Positions 22,289-34,733 of a DNA stretch of 64,000 nt are shown piece by piece (positions within the stretch are counted from its first letter, which is position 1; the number at the start of each line of letters is the position of its first letter). Source of the DNA: Cryptomeria japonica. Lineage: Eukaryota; Streptophyta; Pinopsida; Cupressales; Cupressaceae. The stretch is taken from the NCBI RefSeq assembly GCF_030272615.1, contig NC_081412.1, positions 690,374,083-690,438,082 on the forward strand, given 5' to 3'. A program made the position numbers and the translations under genes. The notes under the pieces are model-generated. The model was given only the letters and a program-made list of their open reading frames with translations. It did no database searches and had not been told where the DNA came from.

Positions 22289-22377
22289 TTTGCCCTAGTG
22301 ATACTTAGGGTTTAATACCCCCTCGAGAGATTGTTTGTGCATTAAAGATATGAATGATCTCTCGAAAAAAGAAGAAT
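22289..22377 (-). other. D internal region 3, first 89 bp before element C
   Basis: This matches the polypurine end of internal 2 but lacks about 65 bp, so the GAGGGGCA polypurine core is gone. The sequence resumes at 51717 on the other side of element C. Confidence 0.8.
22373..22377. other. Left target site duplication of element C (AGAAT)
   Basis: AGAAT before the C LTR is repeated at 51712-51716 right after the other LTR. Joining the flanks restores sequence colinear with D internal regions 1 and 2 (GAAGAATGTGAGATG). Confidence 0.9.
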
Positions 22378-23503
22378 TGTTAGGCCCAATATGGAAAGCT
22401 AATGTACTAAGAGGGGAGGGGTGAATTAGTACTCCAAAACTTTTCTTCAATAATAACTTTACTGTTATGCATAAACCGAATAGTGCAATAACATAATATA
22501 AAGCTAAAACAAATAGATAACAATCATACATGATTCACTCCATAAGACATATATTTTGGTTATGCAGAAACTCTTGGTTAGAGAGAAAAACTATGGTGGG
22601 GATGGCACCCACAACTTTACTACTGCAATAATAAAGAGTGCTCGGTTAGAGATACATGGTTTAGCTATTTTTGAATGCTTACCCTGTTAGGAGTAACAAG
22701 ATCTGTTAGATCTACCTTGCTAAAGGATTTTACAACACTTCATCTAAATGCTACACCTGGTTAGAGGCTTTACAATTTATAGACTTGATTAGAGTTTTTT
22801 ACCCTATTAAAGGTTTCTCTTACAACTTCAAAATATTACAATAAAATCATTACAAATATCTGCAACTTTACATCTGGAATGTTATAGCAGATTCTATGTG
22901 CTCAGAATAAGTTACCTTGCTTATAGCATACCTCGATAACCCATATAGTAACTCGGTAAACCCTTCTGTTTACTATGTTCTTTAATTGTCCTCTGAAAAC
23001 CTTCTCGGTGACCTCTATGTCTTTGTAATGGTCTTCTTACACTCATGCACACACACTTTTAATTCTTAACTCATGTTGTATAAATTGATCTCTTATGACG
23101 GTGATCCATTCATTGCTTCGATCTTACACATATGGTTTATCGAATGAATAACTATGCAAATTATTTCATTGGTTAAATGACCTCAAAATCATACACAATC
23201 TTTAAGTGCAATTTCCAATGTGATAATAGTTAGATGTGCCTCGATCTTGTAACATGTTTTCATATGCATGTCCAAGTTCAATGAATCTGGTAACACGTTT
23301 CACTCAGTGTGTCATCTTTGCTGCTCGGTAGACATGAAATGATACTCGATAGATAGCTCGGTGTATACTATGTTTCGAGATTTACTTTCTTCTATAACCG
23401 ACTAGACTGTGCATACCGACTGAATATCTTGGTAGAGATAACCGACTAGAGTATATAGAATAACTTTGACATGAAACTAATGGCAACTTGATAAGTAGTA
23501 ACA
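22378..23503 (-). repeat. 3' LTR of element C
   Basis: 1126 bp, + strand TGTTAGGCCCAATATGG to GTAGTAACA. It differs from the 5' LTR by roughly 4-5% in the parts compared by eye. Confidence 0.9.
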
Positions 23504-23894
23504 ATCTCCCCTTTTGACATTAGTTGAGATGTTTGACAAAAACTACTTTCAAAGTTATAACTCAATAATCTATATATTTGCAAAATTTGACTATGCTGAT
23601 AGTATATACAATAGTCAATAAAATAATATATCCAGATATACTCCCCTTATCGATATACTATACAAAATTCTGATTTTGCATGCTTGGTGATCTGTTTTGT
23701 TTACTGCTTGGTGCACTGCTCTTGGATACTCTGTGTTCTCTATTCGGCATACTCCCTCTATATACTATACTCCTGTTGTTTGATTTTATACTTTGATGCC
23801 TTGAATGCTACACTCCCCCAATACTATATCAAATACTATATCACTCCCTTAGTACTGTAACATATTACTCCCCCTTTTTGACAAACATCAAAAC
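23504..23894 (-). other. 3' untranslated region and polypurine tract of element C
   Basis: The - strand reads TCAAAAGGGGAGAT at 23517-23504 directly before the LTR, a good polypurine tract. A second purine run (CAAAAAGGGGGAGTA) lies near 23869-23885, just after the end of the second frame. The rest is noncoding. Confidence 0.75.
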
Positions 23895-26887
23895 TTAATT
23901 ACCATTCGGGGGTTGTAACTGGTCAAAAATGGATTTGTACTTGGTCCAGGCTTTGGTGAGAGTGACAGAGAGGGCATTCTTTACACTGTCCATTAAAGAA
24001 TTTTGTGCTTGAATATCAACCAATAATGATATTAAGCCATCTAGAGTGCTTCCCTCTTATGTAGTAGATAAGGAGGTGGCTCGGTTGATCTGTTCTTGGA
24101 CGGATGAAAGATGGGGAAGGAATAATGTCTGAAGGGTCATTATGTCCATCTTGATCTTCTGTTCTTCATTTCTTAGGTCCAATTGTTGAGCCATGAGCTG
24201 TTGTACCTTTGTATAAAAATTTTGAACTGAATTTGGCTCTATGGTCAACTTGCTTGAGAGATTGGTGATCTCTTTCTCAATTGCCTCTATTTTATTCTTA
24301 ATGTCTCTAATGAATAAAGAAAATGTGCAGAGTTTCTGAAATAAATAAAGAATGTGCTTGAGCTGAGGAGTCAACTCAGCAATAAATTTGACAAGTTTAA
24401 CTTTGCCAATAGCTATAGCTTTCTGTACCTCTTCTATCATTTTTGTAGTGAGCTCCTTGTCTTTTAGCTTGCTCAAATATTCTGATGCATCTACTCCAGA
24501 TGTCTCTATCTTTGTTAGGAGTTCATCTAGTTGAATGTGGATGGCTGCATCTATTGATACTGTAGCTTTAGGTAGCATATCTATTAAGATTTCTTTCACC
24601 TTCTGAAGTACCTTATTTTTCTTTTAAATGGCCATTTGCTTCTCTTGTTCGGCCTTTGTTTTGCATAGTTCTCCAAAATCAATGAGTGCTTGCCCCTTTA
24701 GTTTTGATATATCTACATTGGGCAACACTATTGGTTTTGACAAATCAACTTTAAAACTATGCTTTTTCATCTTCTTTTCTTTACCTTTCACCAATGGAAC
24801 TAAGACAAGGGCTTGTGAGGCTTGATGACCCTCAGTAGGTTGCTCAGTAGAGGCAACACTTTGATCAGTTTCTTTAGCCTCTGTAGAGTCCTTTGGTGTC
24901 TCGGTACTCGGTGTCTCAGTTTCAACATTTGTAGTGCTAGAAGGTGCTTGAGATGTATGTTCTTGAGTAGTACCTTCTCCTGTTGTAGACTTGTGACCTT
25001 TAGTGCCTTGCTCCATGTCATGAGGGGTTTCGGTTAAGACAGGTTGCTTGACCGGTGGATAAGGCTGAACTTGTTTGAAGACTGATTCACTAGATACAAG
25101 TTTTGCATTTGCATTGCCTTCTATCATTTCCTGTTCTAGTGCCTCTGTATCCATGACATTTTCATCTATTTGAATGGTGTCAGTAGGGTCTCGTTCGATA
25201 GCATCAAGACCTTGCTCGATGACATCAACAATTTCAACTGTAGCTTGCTCACTGGCATCCTTGACTTTAAAGATTTCCTGCCACTTTTCTTTTGTCTCAT
25301 TTTCAACTTCAATATACAGCCCATTCATCAGTTTTAAGGCTCTCTGCTTGACAAGAAACTTTGAATTGTAGGTTGTCAGATGTTCCTTTATTTCAGCTAC
25401 TGTCATGTCAGGAAAGAGATGAACCAGACTTCTCTCTCTGATCTATTTCTCCGAGTCCATTGCATACTTCCACCTATTATCAATATGCAAGTAAAGTTCA
25501 TTCAGAATTGACTTAGCTAGTTCCAATGGAGCTAACAGGAATTTTAGAAGTGTGCAGATGACTGCTTCCTCAATTTGTCTCTTCTCATCATTATTTCTGG
25601 TTTCATACTTGACATATTTGAATGATCCAAATCCTCCATATTCTTTCAGATTAGCACAAAAGTTTTCAACACTATGTATATTTACCTTCTCGCTCTTGAG
25701 AATCTGGAATTCACTTGCATCCTCTGATTCGGTATCACTAGACTCTTTTGCCAAAATGAGTCTCCGAGTAGATTTCTTGTATGTCTTTGTTACCTTGGGA
25801 ACAGTAACACTCTTTGTTTTCTTACTCGGTGAGGCTACAGATGCTCGTGTTAGGTCACTTTATTGGAGGTGGAGTCGATGAGGTCTTTGATGTGTCTCAT
25901 TTCTTTCTCTTCAACACTTTACTCTTAGGCAATTTAGTGCTCAATGTTATAGCTACCTCTTGGGCTTTAGATTCCTCTTCAGTAATGGCAATGGTGCCTT
26001 TGATAGGTGTAGAGCAAGAGTCTTCTTTGAATTTCTCTGACAATTCCTTTATCATTTTTGTTGCCTTTCTTGTAGCTTTGGGTACTACAATGCTCATCTT
26101 TACCTTTTCCTTCACTTCCTCATAGGTTCCATACCTTAGCTCAGTAGCATGTCTTGGGAATGTAAGAAATGCATCAATTTGTTGTTGTGTGATCTCAAAA
26201 TCAACTTTGTAACCCATTGGTAACAAAGATTGAGTCCTTGGTTCCACACACATTCACATAATAGTAATTGGTGTCAACTTCAAAACATATATCATTTTTG
26301 TATTTCTCCACTAGCTGGGGTGGAATCCTATATCTGTTATGCATTTTCTCTTGAAATTTACTGAAGTAGTTATCCATAATATCATTGAAATTATCACCTA
26401 ACTTCTTGATGAAGTCATTTATCTAATGGGTGATTGGTCAGTGTAGTTCCCAAACAACTTTACTAACTAATGGAAAGAATTTTTCAAAATAGAAAAACAT
26501 GCATACCAGTAATGATCCAAACTTTAGAGTATTAGCCGAGTTGTTTTTCTTCGGCTTCCTGATGGTGTTCATATTTTCAAATAGGTTCTTCAACAACGAC
26601 GCACATAGATCAATTTTCATTCCCTTCTTCACACTTTTGTAAGCCAGGTCTACTGTTGCACAGGGTGCACTGTTTTCCCTTGCCGATTGGAAGAAACAGT
26701 AGCCTAAAACTCTAATGGCAAATTTTAGTTCTTCATCTGTGACATTGTTTAATTTTAATCCTCTTCAATTTGATTCCACTCTGGTTAAACTGATCAATTC
26801 TTTCTGTGATATCATCTTTTGGGCTCGGGCATGATCATAAATGGGGTAATCGGTAATCAGATGAATGATAATTTCCTTGGTAATCTT
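23895..26887 (-). pseudogene. Element C second protein, C-terminal part
   Basis: This continues the frame cut by element B (N-terminal part at 46368-46781). In order: FGSLLVCMFFYFEKF near 26500; CVEPRTQSLLPMGYKVDFE (26250); an acidic and Lys-rich stretch (25897-25443); a 260-codon open frame (25406-24624) rich in Thr, Glu, Ser and Gln with TETPSTETPKDSTEAKETDQ; then a helical, probably coiled-coil region (24599-24057) and a short tail to 23897. Stops at 24624 and 24057 and at least one frameshift near 25860 break it. Proteins of this type accompany some plant LTR elements, but no named family or function can be assigned. Confidence 0.5.
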
Positions 26888-27672
26888 TGTAGACACCTAA
26901 AATTGTCCAGTCTAATTAAATAAATATTTTATTTATTTAATCATTTTATCCTAATTCTTATATTAATTAAATAAATCCTTATTTATTTAATGAATTCATT
27001 TATCCTCTTCTAGCCTTATTTCTCATTTAAATAAATACATTTATTTATTTAAATTATCCTTTTCTTGAATTAAATAAATATCTTATTTATTTAATTGATC
27101 CCACTTCTTCTATTAATTAAATAAATCTTTATTTATTTAATTAATTCATTAACCTTTTCTACCCATGACACATGTCATTCATCTCTTAATTCCTACACTA
27201 CCCACCCTTTCATTATTTTATTATTTCTTTTACCTACCCTCTAATCATAGCCGACCTCTTTTACACCTCTCAATCTTATCCATCCATTTCATATAGTGTC
27301 TTCTATATAAGGAGATGCTTCCTTCATTATCAAACCCTCACTATGCATTCAACCCCGATGATCAATCAACTACACCGCTTTAGAACTTTCATATGCGATC
27401 CTACTTGCAATGACATTTTCATTCTTTGTTGAGCTCTTGTGCACATAAAATCTGAGAGCAAATATATCAAGCAAGATCAATGGAGATAGGAAGAATAGAG
27501 ATTCAAACCCTATTGGACATGTGATGGTATAATCTTTGTGATTTCATTTGATTTGCATTGTCTTAGGTAATCTTCATATGTTATGGTGGATCTTTATTGT
27601 TGTTAGGCTAGGGTTTTGTGGTTGAATTCATTTAGTCTTTCAATATTGTTGTTTCCATTTTCACCATATACA
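26888..27672 (+). repeat. 5' LTR of element B
   Basis: 785 bp, TGTAGACACC to CCATATACA. The first third is AT-rich with repeated AATTAAATAAAT words. TATATAAGG at 27304-27312 is a good TATA box for the element's transcript. Confidence 0.9.
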
Positions 27673-30232
27673 TTTTGGTACACCCCATGGGACATGGATT
27701 TTTGTTAGATCTGTATTTTTTGCAGATTTTTCTAACCCTATATTGTTATTTTGTAAAATAATTTGGAGAATAACCTTGTGCAGCTAGGGTTTTGGATACA
27801 AAATCAAGATCTTGGAGAGATTTGATCATATCTCACAAACAGCTTGGAAATTTTGTACCACATTGTTTTTCTAGGTTGAAGACAGTATCAAGAGCTTGCA
27901 AAGAAAAATTCAGATCTATTGGAGCATATTTTAATTTTCTATGAATTTTTTATGAATTTTCATAAAAAATTAATTTTTAGAGCAAATGAGCGAATTTTTT
28001 GGATTTTATTACATTTTTTAAAATCTCTCATAATTATACATATGATCTGTTCTTTGTGATTTTACTTTTGATGCAAAATATTTCCCTAAAAAATGGATCT
28101 TTAAAAATTAAGGTTTTTCCTTATTTTGATCAGATCTCACAAATGACTTCGAAGTTTGGCATAAATGTTTTTTTGCAGGTTAGGAAAATTATTAGAAGTG
28201 TTCAGTAAAAATTTTAGATTTTTTGGATCAAAGTTTCATTTTATATGAATTTTTTATGATTTTTCATTAAAAATTAATTTTGAGAGAAAATTAGCGAATT
28301 TTTTAGATTTTCTTACATTTTTGGAAATCTTTCAGAATTATACATAGGATTTTTTCTTTGTGATTTTAAATTTGATTCAAAATCATTCCTCAAAAATCGG
28401 ATCTTTGAAAATTAGGGTTTTGCATTATTTTACTCATATCTCACAAACTGCTTGTATTTGTTGCAGAAATTTTTTTATACAAGTTTGGGAGACCATCAAG
28501 ACTCTCTAGTAAAAGTTTCAAATTTTTTGGATTGATTTTGCATTTTATATGAATTGTTTATGATTTTTCATAAAAAATTAATTTTTGGAGCAAATTAGCA
28601 ATTCTTTTGGATTTTATTACATTTTTGGAAATCTCTTGAAATTTTATACATGGTCTTTTTTTATGGTGAATCGGATATTTGAATTGGTCAACAAAACACA
28701 TTGTTGAAGGCCCTATTTTCACAAAGTCTTTTGGATCTTAAATTTACCTAACTTGTGTGCTTGCAGGAAGGGGTGATTATTTCAAACAATCCAAACTACT
28801 AATAGATATTTGTTGCAAGACCTTGGCAAGGGTTTTTGATCTTTCATTGTGTGCCTTGTTTTCATAGATTATCAAACACTTCAATTGGTGCACTAAAATT
28901 GAACCAGTGTCCTTTGTGTCTTGGGCAGTAGGCTCTTTTTGTTTAATCTTTAGAGGGCCTGTCTCCCTGTGTGGTCATTAGGACTACTAGTGAGGAGAGA
29001 ATGACCCAAGTGGTAGCGAGGAAAACCCACCTCTTTTGAACCACTATAAATAACTATATTCATGGTGAAAACTATGGATAACGTGTGTTGATTAGTTCAT
29101 ACTGACACTATGTCTCCCCATAAACCCGTTTGATCAAATTTATTTGATCATTTGTAGGGCGTAACCCCTACCGGCTGGGAGCCTTTTGTATTTACAGAGC
29201 TAAAAGTGCCGCATGTATGGCCACATGAGTGGATACCCTTACAAGCACCTTTTTGTTTTAGAAGCCAAAATCCTTCTAGTTGTTGGGGCAGGAGGTCGGA
29301 CCTCTAGTAGCGGCCCACACACATACGGTTCTTAGTAGAGATACAAAGTTTGCCACGGGGAGTTTTCATGGGGACTGATGCTTGGCTGCCTTGAGAAGTG
29401 AGTGCGGAGGGTGGAGCTAGTGGGGTCAAGCATCTAAGTATCTGCTCTGAATAGCGTAGCCTTGGGGGAAACTCCATGTGGGATCAACAACTATTGTCCT
29501 AGCCAACCATAATAATTGTGCTTGTCTTATTTTGAACTATCAAACATTCAAGACCAAACATTAAAACATTGTGTCTTTTGAGTCTTCAAGTGTATGCAAA
29601 AATTTTTTTACATCAAACAACACACTTTTCTTTGAGTCATTTTTGAGTCTAAACACTTGCAAACATTGAGTCTTCATCATCATCGTGTCCTCTTGTCATG
29701 AAAAATAGTCAAAAAAATCAGATTTGGTCACAACAACAACTTCACAAATTGGAAAAATTTGTAGTCCAACAAACAAGAGCAATTAGTTTCCGAATTATTA
29801 AGCTTCCTAAGCTATCTCTTCAAGTTTTCATCTAGCATCCAACCTATCTTTGGGTCTCACAAAGTCCATCATTGCTTTACACCTTACATTACATTCACAT
29901 TTGTCTAAACTTGAGTCAAAAGGTCACTTGCTTGTCCTCATCATACTTTGTCAACATACTACATACAACAACATTTTGCTAAGTGGTCCCTCATCAAGGT
30001 CTATCACCTTTGGGTCTCATTTGGTCTTACTTAGAGTCAAGGTCAACTTAAATCATCAAGAGAAACTATTATCTCTTTGGAAGTCACACCTACTCTACTA
30101 CATACATACTTGGTCTTACACTTTGGACATTGCAAGTAAACCTCAGATTCATTTATATTCCATCCAACTCTTGGTCTTCCATACTCTTTCCATTTTCATC
30201 TAGTCTCACACATCTTGGTCAATACCTAGTTC
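27673..30232 (+). other. Leader of element B, with candidate primer site
   Basis: TGGTACACCCCATGGGAC (27676-27693) follows the LTR by three bases, where a primer site should be. The remaining 2.5 kb has no convincing gene. It contains three ~304-bp repeats (27780-28670) and short open frames before the gag start at 30233. Confidence 0.7.
27780..28670 (+). repeat. Three ~304-bp tandem repeats in the B leader
   Basis: The block CATAAAAAATTAATTTT occurs at 27961, 28265 and 28569, exactly 304 bp apart each time. Neighbouring words ATATCTCACAAA and GCGAATTTTTTGGATTTT repeat in step. The copies have diverged. Confidence 0.8.
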
Positions 30233-32456
30233 ATGGTTGAAACTTATTCCCAAAAATCTAGGAGAGAAGCTAAAGAGGCTCAAGAGTCCACAAACATGAG
30301 TGCCTATGAGTATGACAATGATGTCTTTTTCAATTCTGATCATACTACATTACCTGACATGGATGCCTATAGAAACATTCCAAATGTTGAGCACATGGAC
30401 ACTATAAACAACAATGATACACACAATGACAATATGGACAACATTTCAATACATTCAGTAGAAGTGGAAGACTCCATTATGGATCCCCATTTCAATCGAT
30501 TGGTTGAGGAAATAATGAGGAGGGATAGACAATATTTCTTACAAATGATGGCACAAAGTGGAGCCAAGATACCTCATGATTTTGACATGTCTCAAATAAT
30601 GGAAAATCAACGTTTGCAACAACCTCACCTCAACATGGATCAAAGGAGGCCTAATAGTGGAGGCAATAGGGACCACATATGGTGTCTGAATCACCATCAT
30701 CTTTGTTTCAAAAACCAGAGGTCCCATACACACATGGTTAAGCATATGATACTCACCTTTGTAGACCATTATGGAAGTCTTATGCAGAAAAATATGCTCA
30801 ATCACATACCAATGCTAAGGATCAACCACCAAAGCAATTGGATATTCAAAGGCATGCTCAAAATTTGGACACAAGGAAACCCCGTGTCAAATTTGGGGGC
30901 AACACACTAGAACAAACTCATGACATGCTTATAGAGTATGGTATACATGGACAAAACAGATATTTCATTCCTCACTATGACTCTATACCAAGTGGTCCTT
31001 ATACGCATACGCAACATCATTATAGACCTCCTCCATATGAACATGTCTATGATCAATACCATACATATATGCAACATGCTCCTCCACTCGGTGCTTCAGG
31101 AATGGGGTATGGTCCAAGAAGTCAGTCTCCACCTAAGAATAATTTGGAAAAGCAAATCAAGGACTTACAAAAGAAAATGGAGGACATAAATACACCGAAG
31201 CCAACTTATACAATGAGACATATGTCCCTATCCATTTGACAAGAGTATTCCAATGCCTCCATTTCCTACACACTTTGTGATGCCTAAGTTTGATAAGTAT
31301 AGAGGAAAAGGAGATCCTAAGGCACACATAAGACAATTTTTCATAGCCTGCATTGAGGTAGCAATAGAAGAGACATATTTGATGAGATTATTCCCATAGA
31401 GCTTAGGCAATCAAGCTATGGAATGGTTCTCCCAACTCCCACCTAGAATTAAGTCATGGGCATTTATCGAACATTTCTCATACAACATAGAGACAGACAT
31501 ATCAGTCACTACCTTGTGCAACACCAAGCAAAAGGATGGAGAATCTTTTTCATCATTTTTACAAAGATGGAGGAATCTAGCCACCAGATGCTTGTGAAAT
31601 TCCACAAAAAAAAATGGTAGAAATGTTCACCCAAAATGTTAACAAAGACATTGGTTATGATCTAAGGAAAGCTTGTTTGTCCACGTTCAAGGATGTCATT
31701 GAAAAAGGCTTAGCAATAGAAAAAGTCCTAATTGAACAAGGAGTCATTAAGATATTCAAGGAAAACAAAGATTAGTTTAAAGGAAAAGATAAGCCAAGAT
31801 TTTGGAACAAAAACAAGAACACAGTCAATGATGGTGTTGTTGATGCCAATACAGTACGACCCAAAAAGCATTTTTTCTGGATCAAGCTCTACAAACAATC
31901 AAGTGAATACTCAAACAACTTCCAGATCACGAAGTACACCCCATTGGGAGAACCACTTGAGTCAGTTTTCAAGAAGCTAGTGGCAAACAAAGTAATCACA
32001 ATTCCATATTTTCCTCCATATGAGCCAAAGGTCAAACCACATTGGTGGAATGATGATGAATATTGTGAATTTCATAAGAGCAAGGGTCATAAGACAAGAA
32101 ATTGTCATCAACTGAAGAACGTCATACAAGATCTCATTGATAGAGGTGATATTGAAATTGAAGGACACTCATCCAATCAAGAACATGAGATGTTTCAGGA
32201 ACCATTCCCAAAACATGACAAGGGAAAAGCTACAACCACAGATGACCAAACCAACTATACCAGAGCATCTTATAACTATGATTCAACTATCAATCACATC
32301 TTGATGGACAATTATGTCTCTACCATTATCATCAAGGAAAAAATGCCTGAGAATTCTACACAAAGACCCAAGATTGTCCTAAAAGGAATTGGATCTTCTT
32401 CCAAACCTACCTCTAAATGTCATGTTACAACTCGTCGAGGTAAATTCACTTTGTAA
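30233..32456 (+). pseudogene. Element B gag, broken
   Basis: The frame starts MVETYSQKSRREAKEAQEST. A retrotransposon gag block follows with KFDKYRGKGDPKAHIRQF (near 31290-31340) and NQAMEWFSQLPPRIKSW (near 31410-31455), then the LESVFKKLVANKVITIP block and a knuckle-like CEFHKSKGHKTRNC (near 32066-32107) before a 170-codon open part ending at 32456. Several stops and frameshifts lie between 30900 and 31950. The layout parallels the gag of element A. Confidence 0.8.
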
Positions 32457-33575
32457 GGTGCTCTGGCTAAAAACACAGCTTCCTCATCAACCAAACCCGA
32501 GTATGACCTTGTCAAACAGTTAGGGAAGACACCCACACTTATCTCAATCCTTGAGCTCTTATGCATATCCCCTGCACATAAAGCCATTCTTGACAAAATC
32601 TTGAGAGACACTGCTATCCCCACTGACTTGATTGTGGACCAGTTTCAAGCCATGGTGGGATACCTTTCCATTCCACACTCCCTTACATTCACAAAAGTCA
32701 ATGACACCTTCGTAAGTCAGCCACATAATGCACTTTTACACATTGAAGCTTTCCTACACAAACATCGAATAAAATGAGTCCTGATAGATGGAGGAGTAGG
32801 TCTAAACATTTGTACATTGAGCACTATTAAACAATTGGGATATTCTGATAAAGCTGTGAATTCTACAAACAAAATTACCATCAAGGCATATGATGATGAA
32901 GAACGTTCATCCAAGGGCACAATCACCCTACCTCTTAGAGTTGGACCAGTTACAAAGGATGTGGTTTGTCATGTCCTTGATCTAGAGCTTACATACAACA
33001 TATTGCTAGTACGTCCATGGATTCATGAGATGAGCACAGTCCCATCTACATATCATCGATGTATCAAGTTTCCACACAATGGAGTTGAAGTGACCATCAA
33101 AGCTGAACCAAATCCATTCATATATTGCAACAATTTGCAACCTAGATCAGAAATAACAATTCCAATCAATCGACAAGCTATTCCTTCATCAACATATGTT
33201 GATCCTGAATCCTTGAAATCTTTGACATCCAAACAAGAAGAGCTCAAAGAAAAATTCAAGATTAAAGACTTGGGATGTGGTGAGTATATCTTTCATGTTG
33301 ATCAACTCCTACTATATCCTAAGGTATTCAGTCGACAGGAACAATCTATAAACAATTTGCAAGGAATTGGGTGTGAATCGCCTAGTGTTGTGTCTACTAA
33401 GTCTAAATGCAAATCTCCTCTAGTGGTGCAAGAAACTCTTGATATCAATAGTCCTAAGAGTGGTTCCAACAAAGAATCTATTGAGCATATCACCAACCCT
33501 TTTGAGAAATCACATAGCTTTACCATTTCATCCACTCATTCCATTTCCACTCTGCTCCTAGACTTGGATCAATAA
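32457..33575 (+). pseudogene. Element B retropepsin-like aspartic protease
   Basis: The active-site region VLIDGGVGLNICTLSTIKQL (32778-32837) has the Asp-Gly-Gly form common in plant Ty3/gypsy elements of the Tat type. It is followed by TITLPLRVGP and YNILLVRPWIHEM, the flap and end of the domain. A TGA precedes it at 32775. The frame is open from 32817 to 33575, including a linker that normally leads to RT; RT does not follow. Confidence 0.8.
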
Positions 33576-33686
33576 GAATTAGAAAAGCCCTTACTAATTG
33601 GGGATAAAAAATCAAGCTTTGAAAAGAAAAATCTAAAAGTAAAAAATAAAGAGAAGTCCTTTAGTCCAAATCAAAATCAAAAGCTA

Positions 33687-34331
33687 TTGGACTCTGCAAA
33701 AATCAAAGTAAAGGATAAAAATCCTATGAAAGAAAAGGAACAAGAGTTGATCTCCCCTAATATCAAAATAATTAGGGGCAAAAGCTCTACAATTTCAAGT
33801 AAAAAAGAACACTTGTTGATCCTAAGTCTCCATCATGCTATCCTACTTTCACTTATTTTCACAGTCATAAGCCTTCATAACTCATCCACTTGTTCCACAC
33901 ATCCATCCCCTTTTGGCGATACATCATGGACCTTTAATGGAGCTTCCTTGAAGGACTTTGTTATCAGGGATGCCCAAACTTCTTCAGGTGACACACATAC
34001 GGGCCTGTGTAGTCCACACACGAGTAATTCTATCTCAGTTCCTTTATCAAGGAAGACAGTCACTCGAGATACACATCATTCAGTCAAGGAACAATACAGT
34101 TACAATCATAAAGTCAAGCCTCGCACATTTGAGGTGGGTGACTTAGTTCTCAAGGAGAATCCTAGAAATCAGCAAGACAGAGAGAAGAAGGGCAAGTTTG
34201 AACCAATTTGGCTTGGTCCTTACATCATCATAATAGCCTATGGATCTGGTGCATATCAGCTCTCAACTCCAGAGGGTGAACCTTTGGAGGATCCTATCAA
34301 TAGCATGCACCTTCGTAGATTTTACACATAG
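33687..34331 (+). pseudogene. Hydrophobic segment joined to the integrase C-terminal tail
   Basis: The open frame has a Lys-rich start, a hydrophobic stretch LLILSLHHAILLSLIFTVIS that could span a membrane, a Ser/Thr-rich middle, and an end (KPRTFEVGDLVLKE, WLGPYIIIIAYGSGAY, NSMHLRRFYT) that is the usual C-terminal tail of Ty3/gypsy integrase. The core integrase, RT and RNase H that should lie between protease and tail are absent. Whether the hydrophobic part is native to this family or a product of the deletion cannot be told. Confidence 0.6.
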
Positions 34332-34728
34332 CTCTTCAAAGTATCCTACTTCAAAAATACAAAAAAAACTCAAAAAAATATCAAAAGTACAAAAAAATCA
34401 TAAACATAAAAAATCGTTACTTGATGAAAACCTGGCAAACAAGCACCTTGTGACACAAAAAAATTGAAAAATAGAAAACATTTCATCCAATGGTGAAAAC
34501 CACTTTGGTGGCACCCTGGGCAAGTACCATGGTGAAAACTACATCACCAACACCATGCGTAGAGACATTGCTCCTTCCTCCTTCAGGATTCATCTTCATC
34601 CTTTCACTTTGCACACACTCATAGCCTATTCATCCATAATAAAACTTACACATTCCCATCATGGCTTGTTATTGATCTACCTAAGATTGGTTAGCCATTC
34701 ATAATAATCCCTCCTTTTCACCCCTTTA
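34332..34728 (+). other. A-rich spacer after the B coding region
   Basis: A-rich DNA with repeated AAAAAAATC and GGTGAAAACCAC words follows the integrase tail, as in many plant Ty3/gypsy elements. No gene is seen. It ends at the insertion point of element A. Confidence 0.6.
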
Positions 34729-34733
34729 CATCC
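34729..34733. other. Left target site duplication of element A (CATCC)
   Basis: CATCC immediately precedes the left LTR and recurs at 42627-42631 immediately after the right LTR. Confidence 0.95.

Noticed and set aside
24622-26125. + strand frames at 24628, 24822, 25174, 25552 and 25814
   Set aside because: Ser/Phe-rich shadows of the element C second protein.
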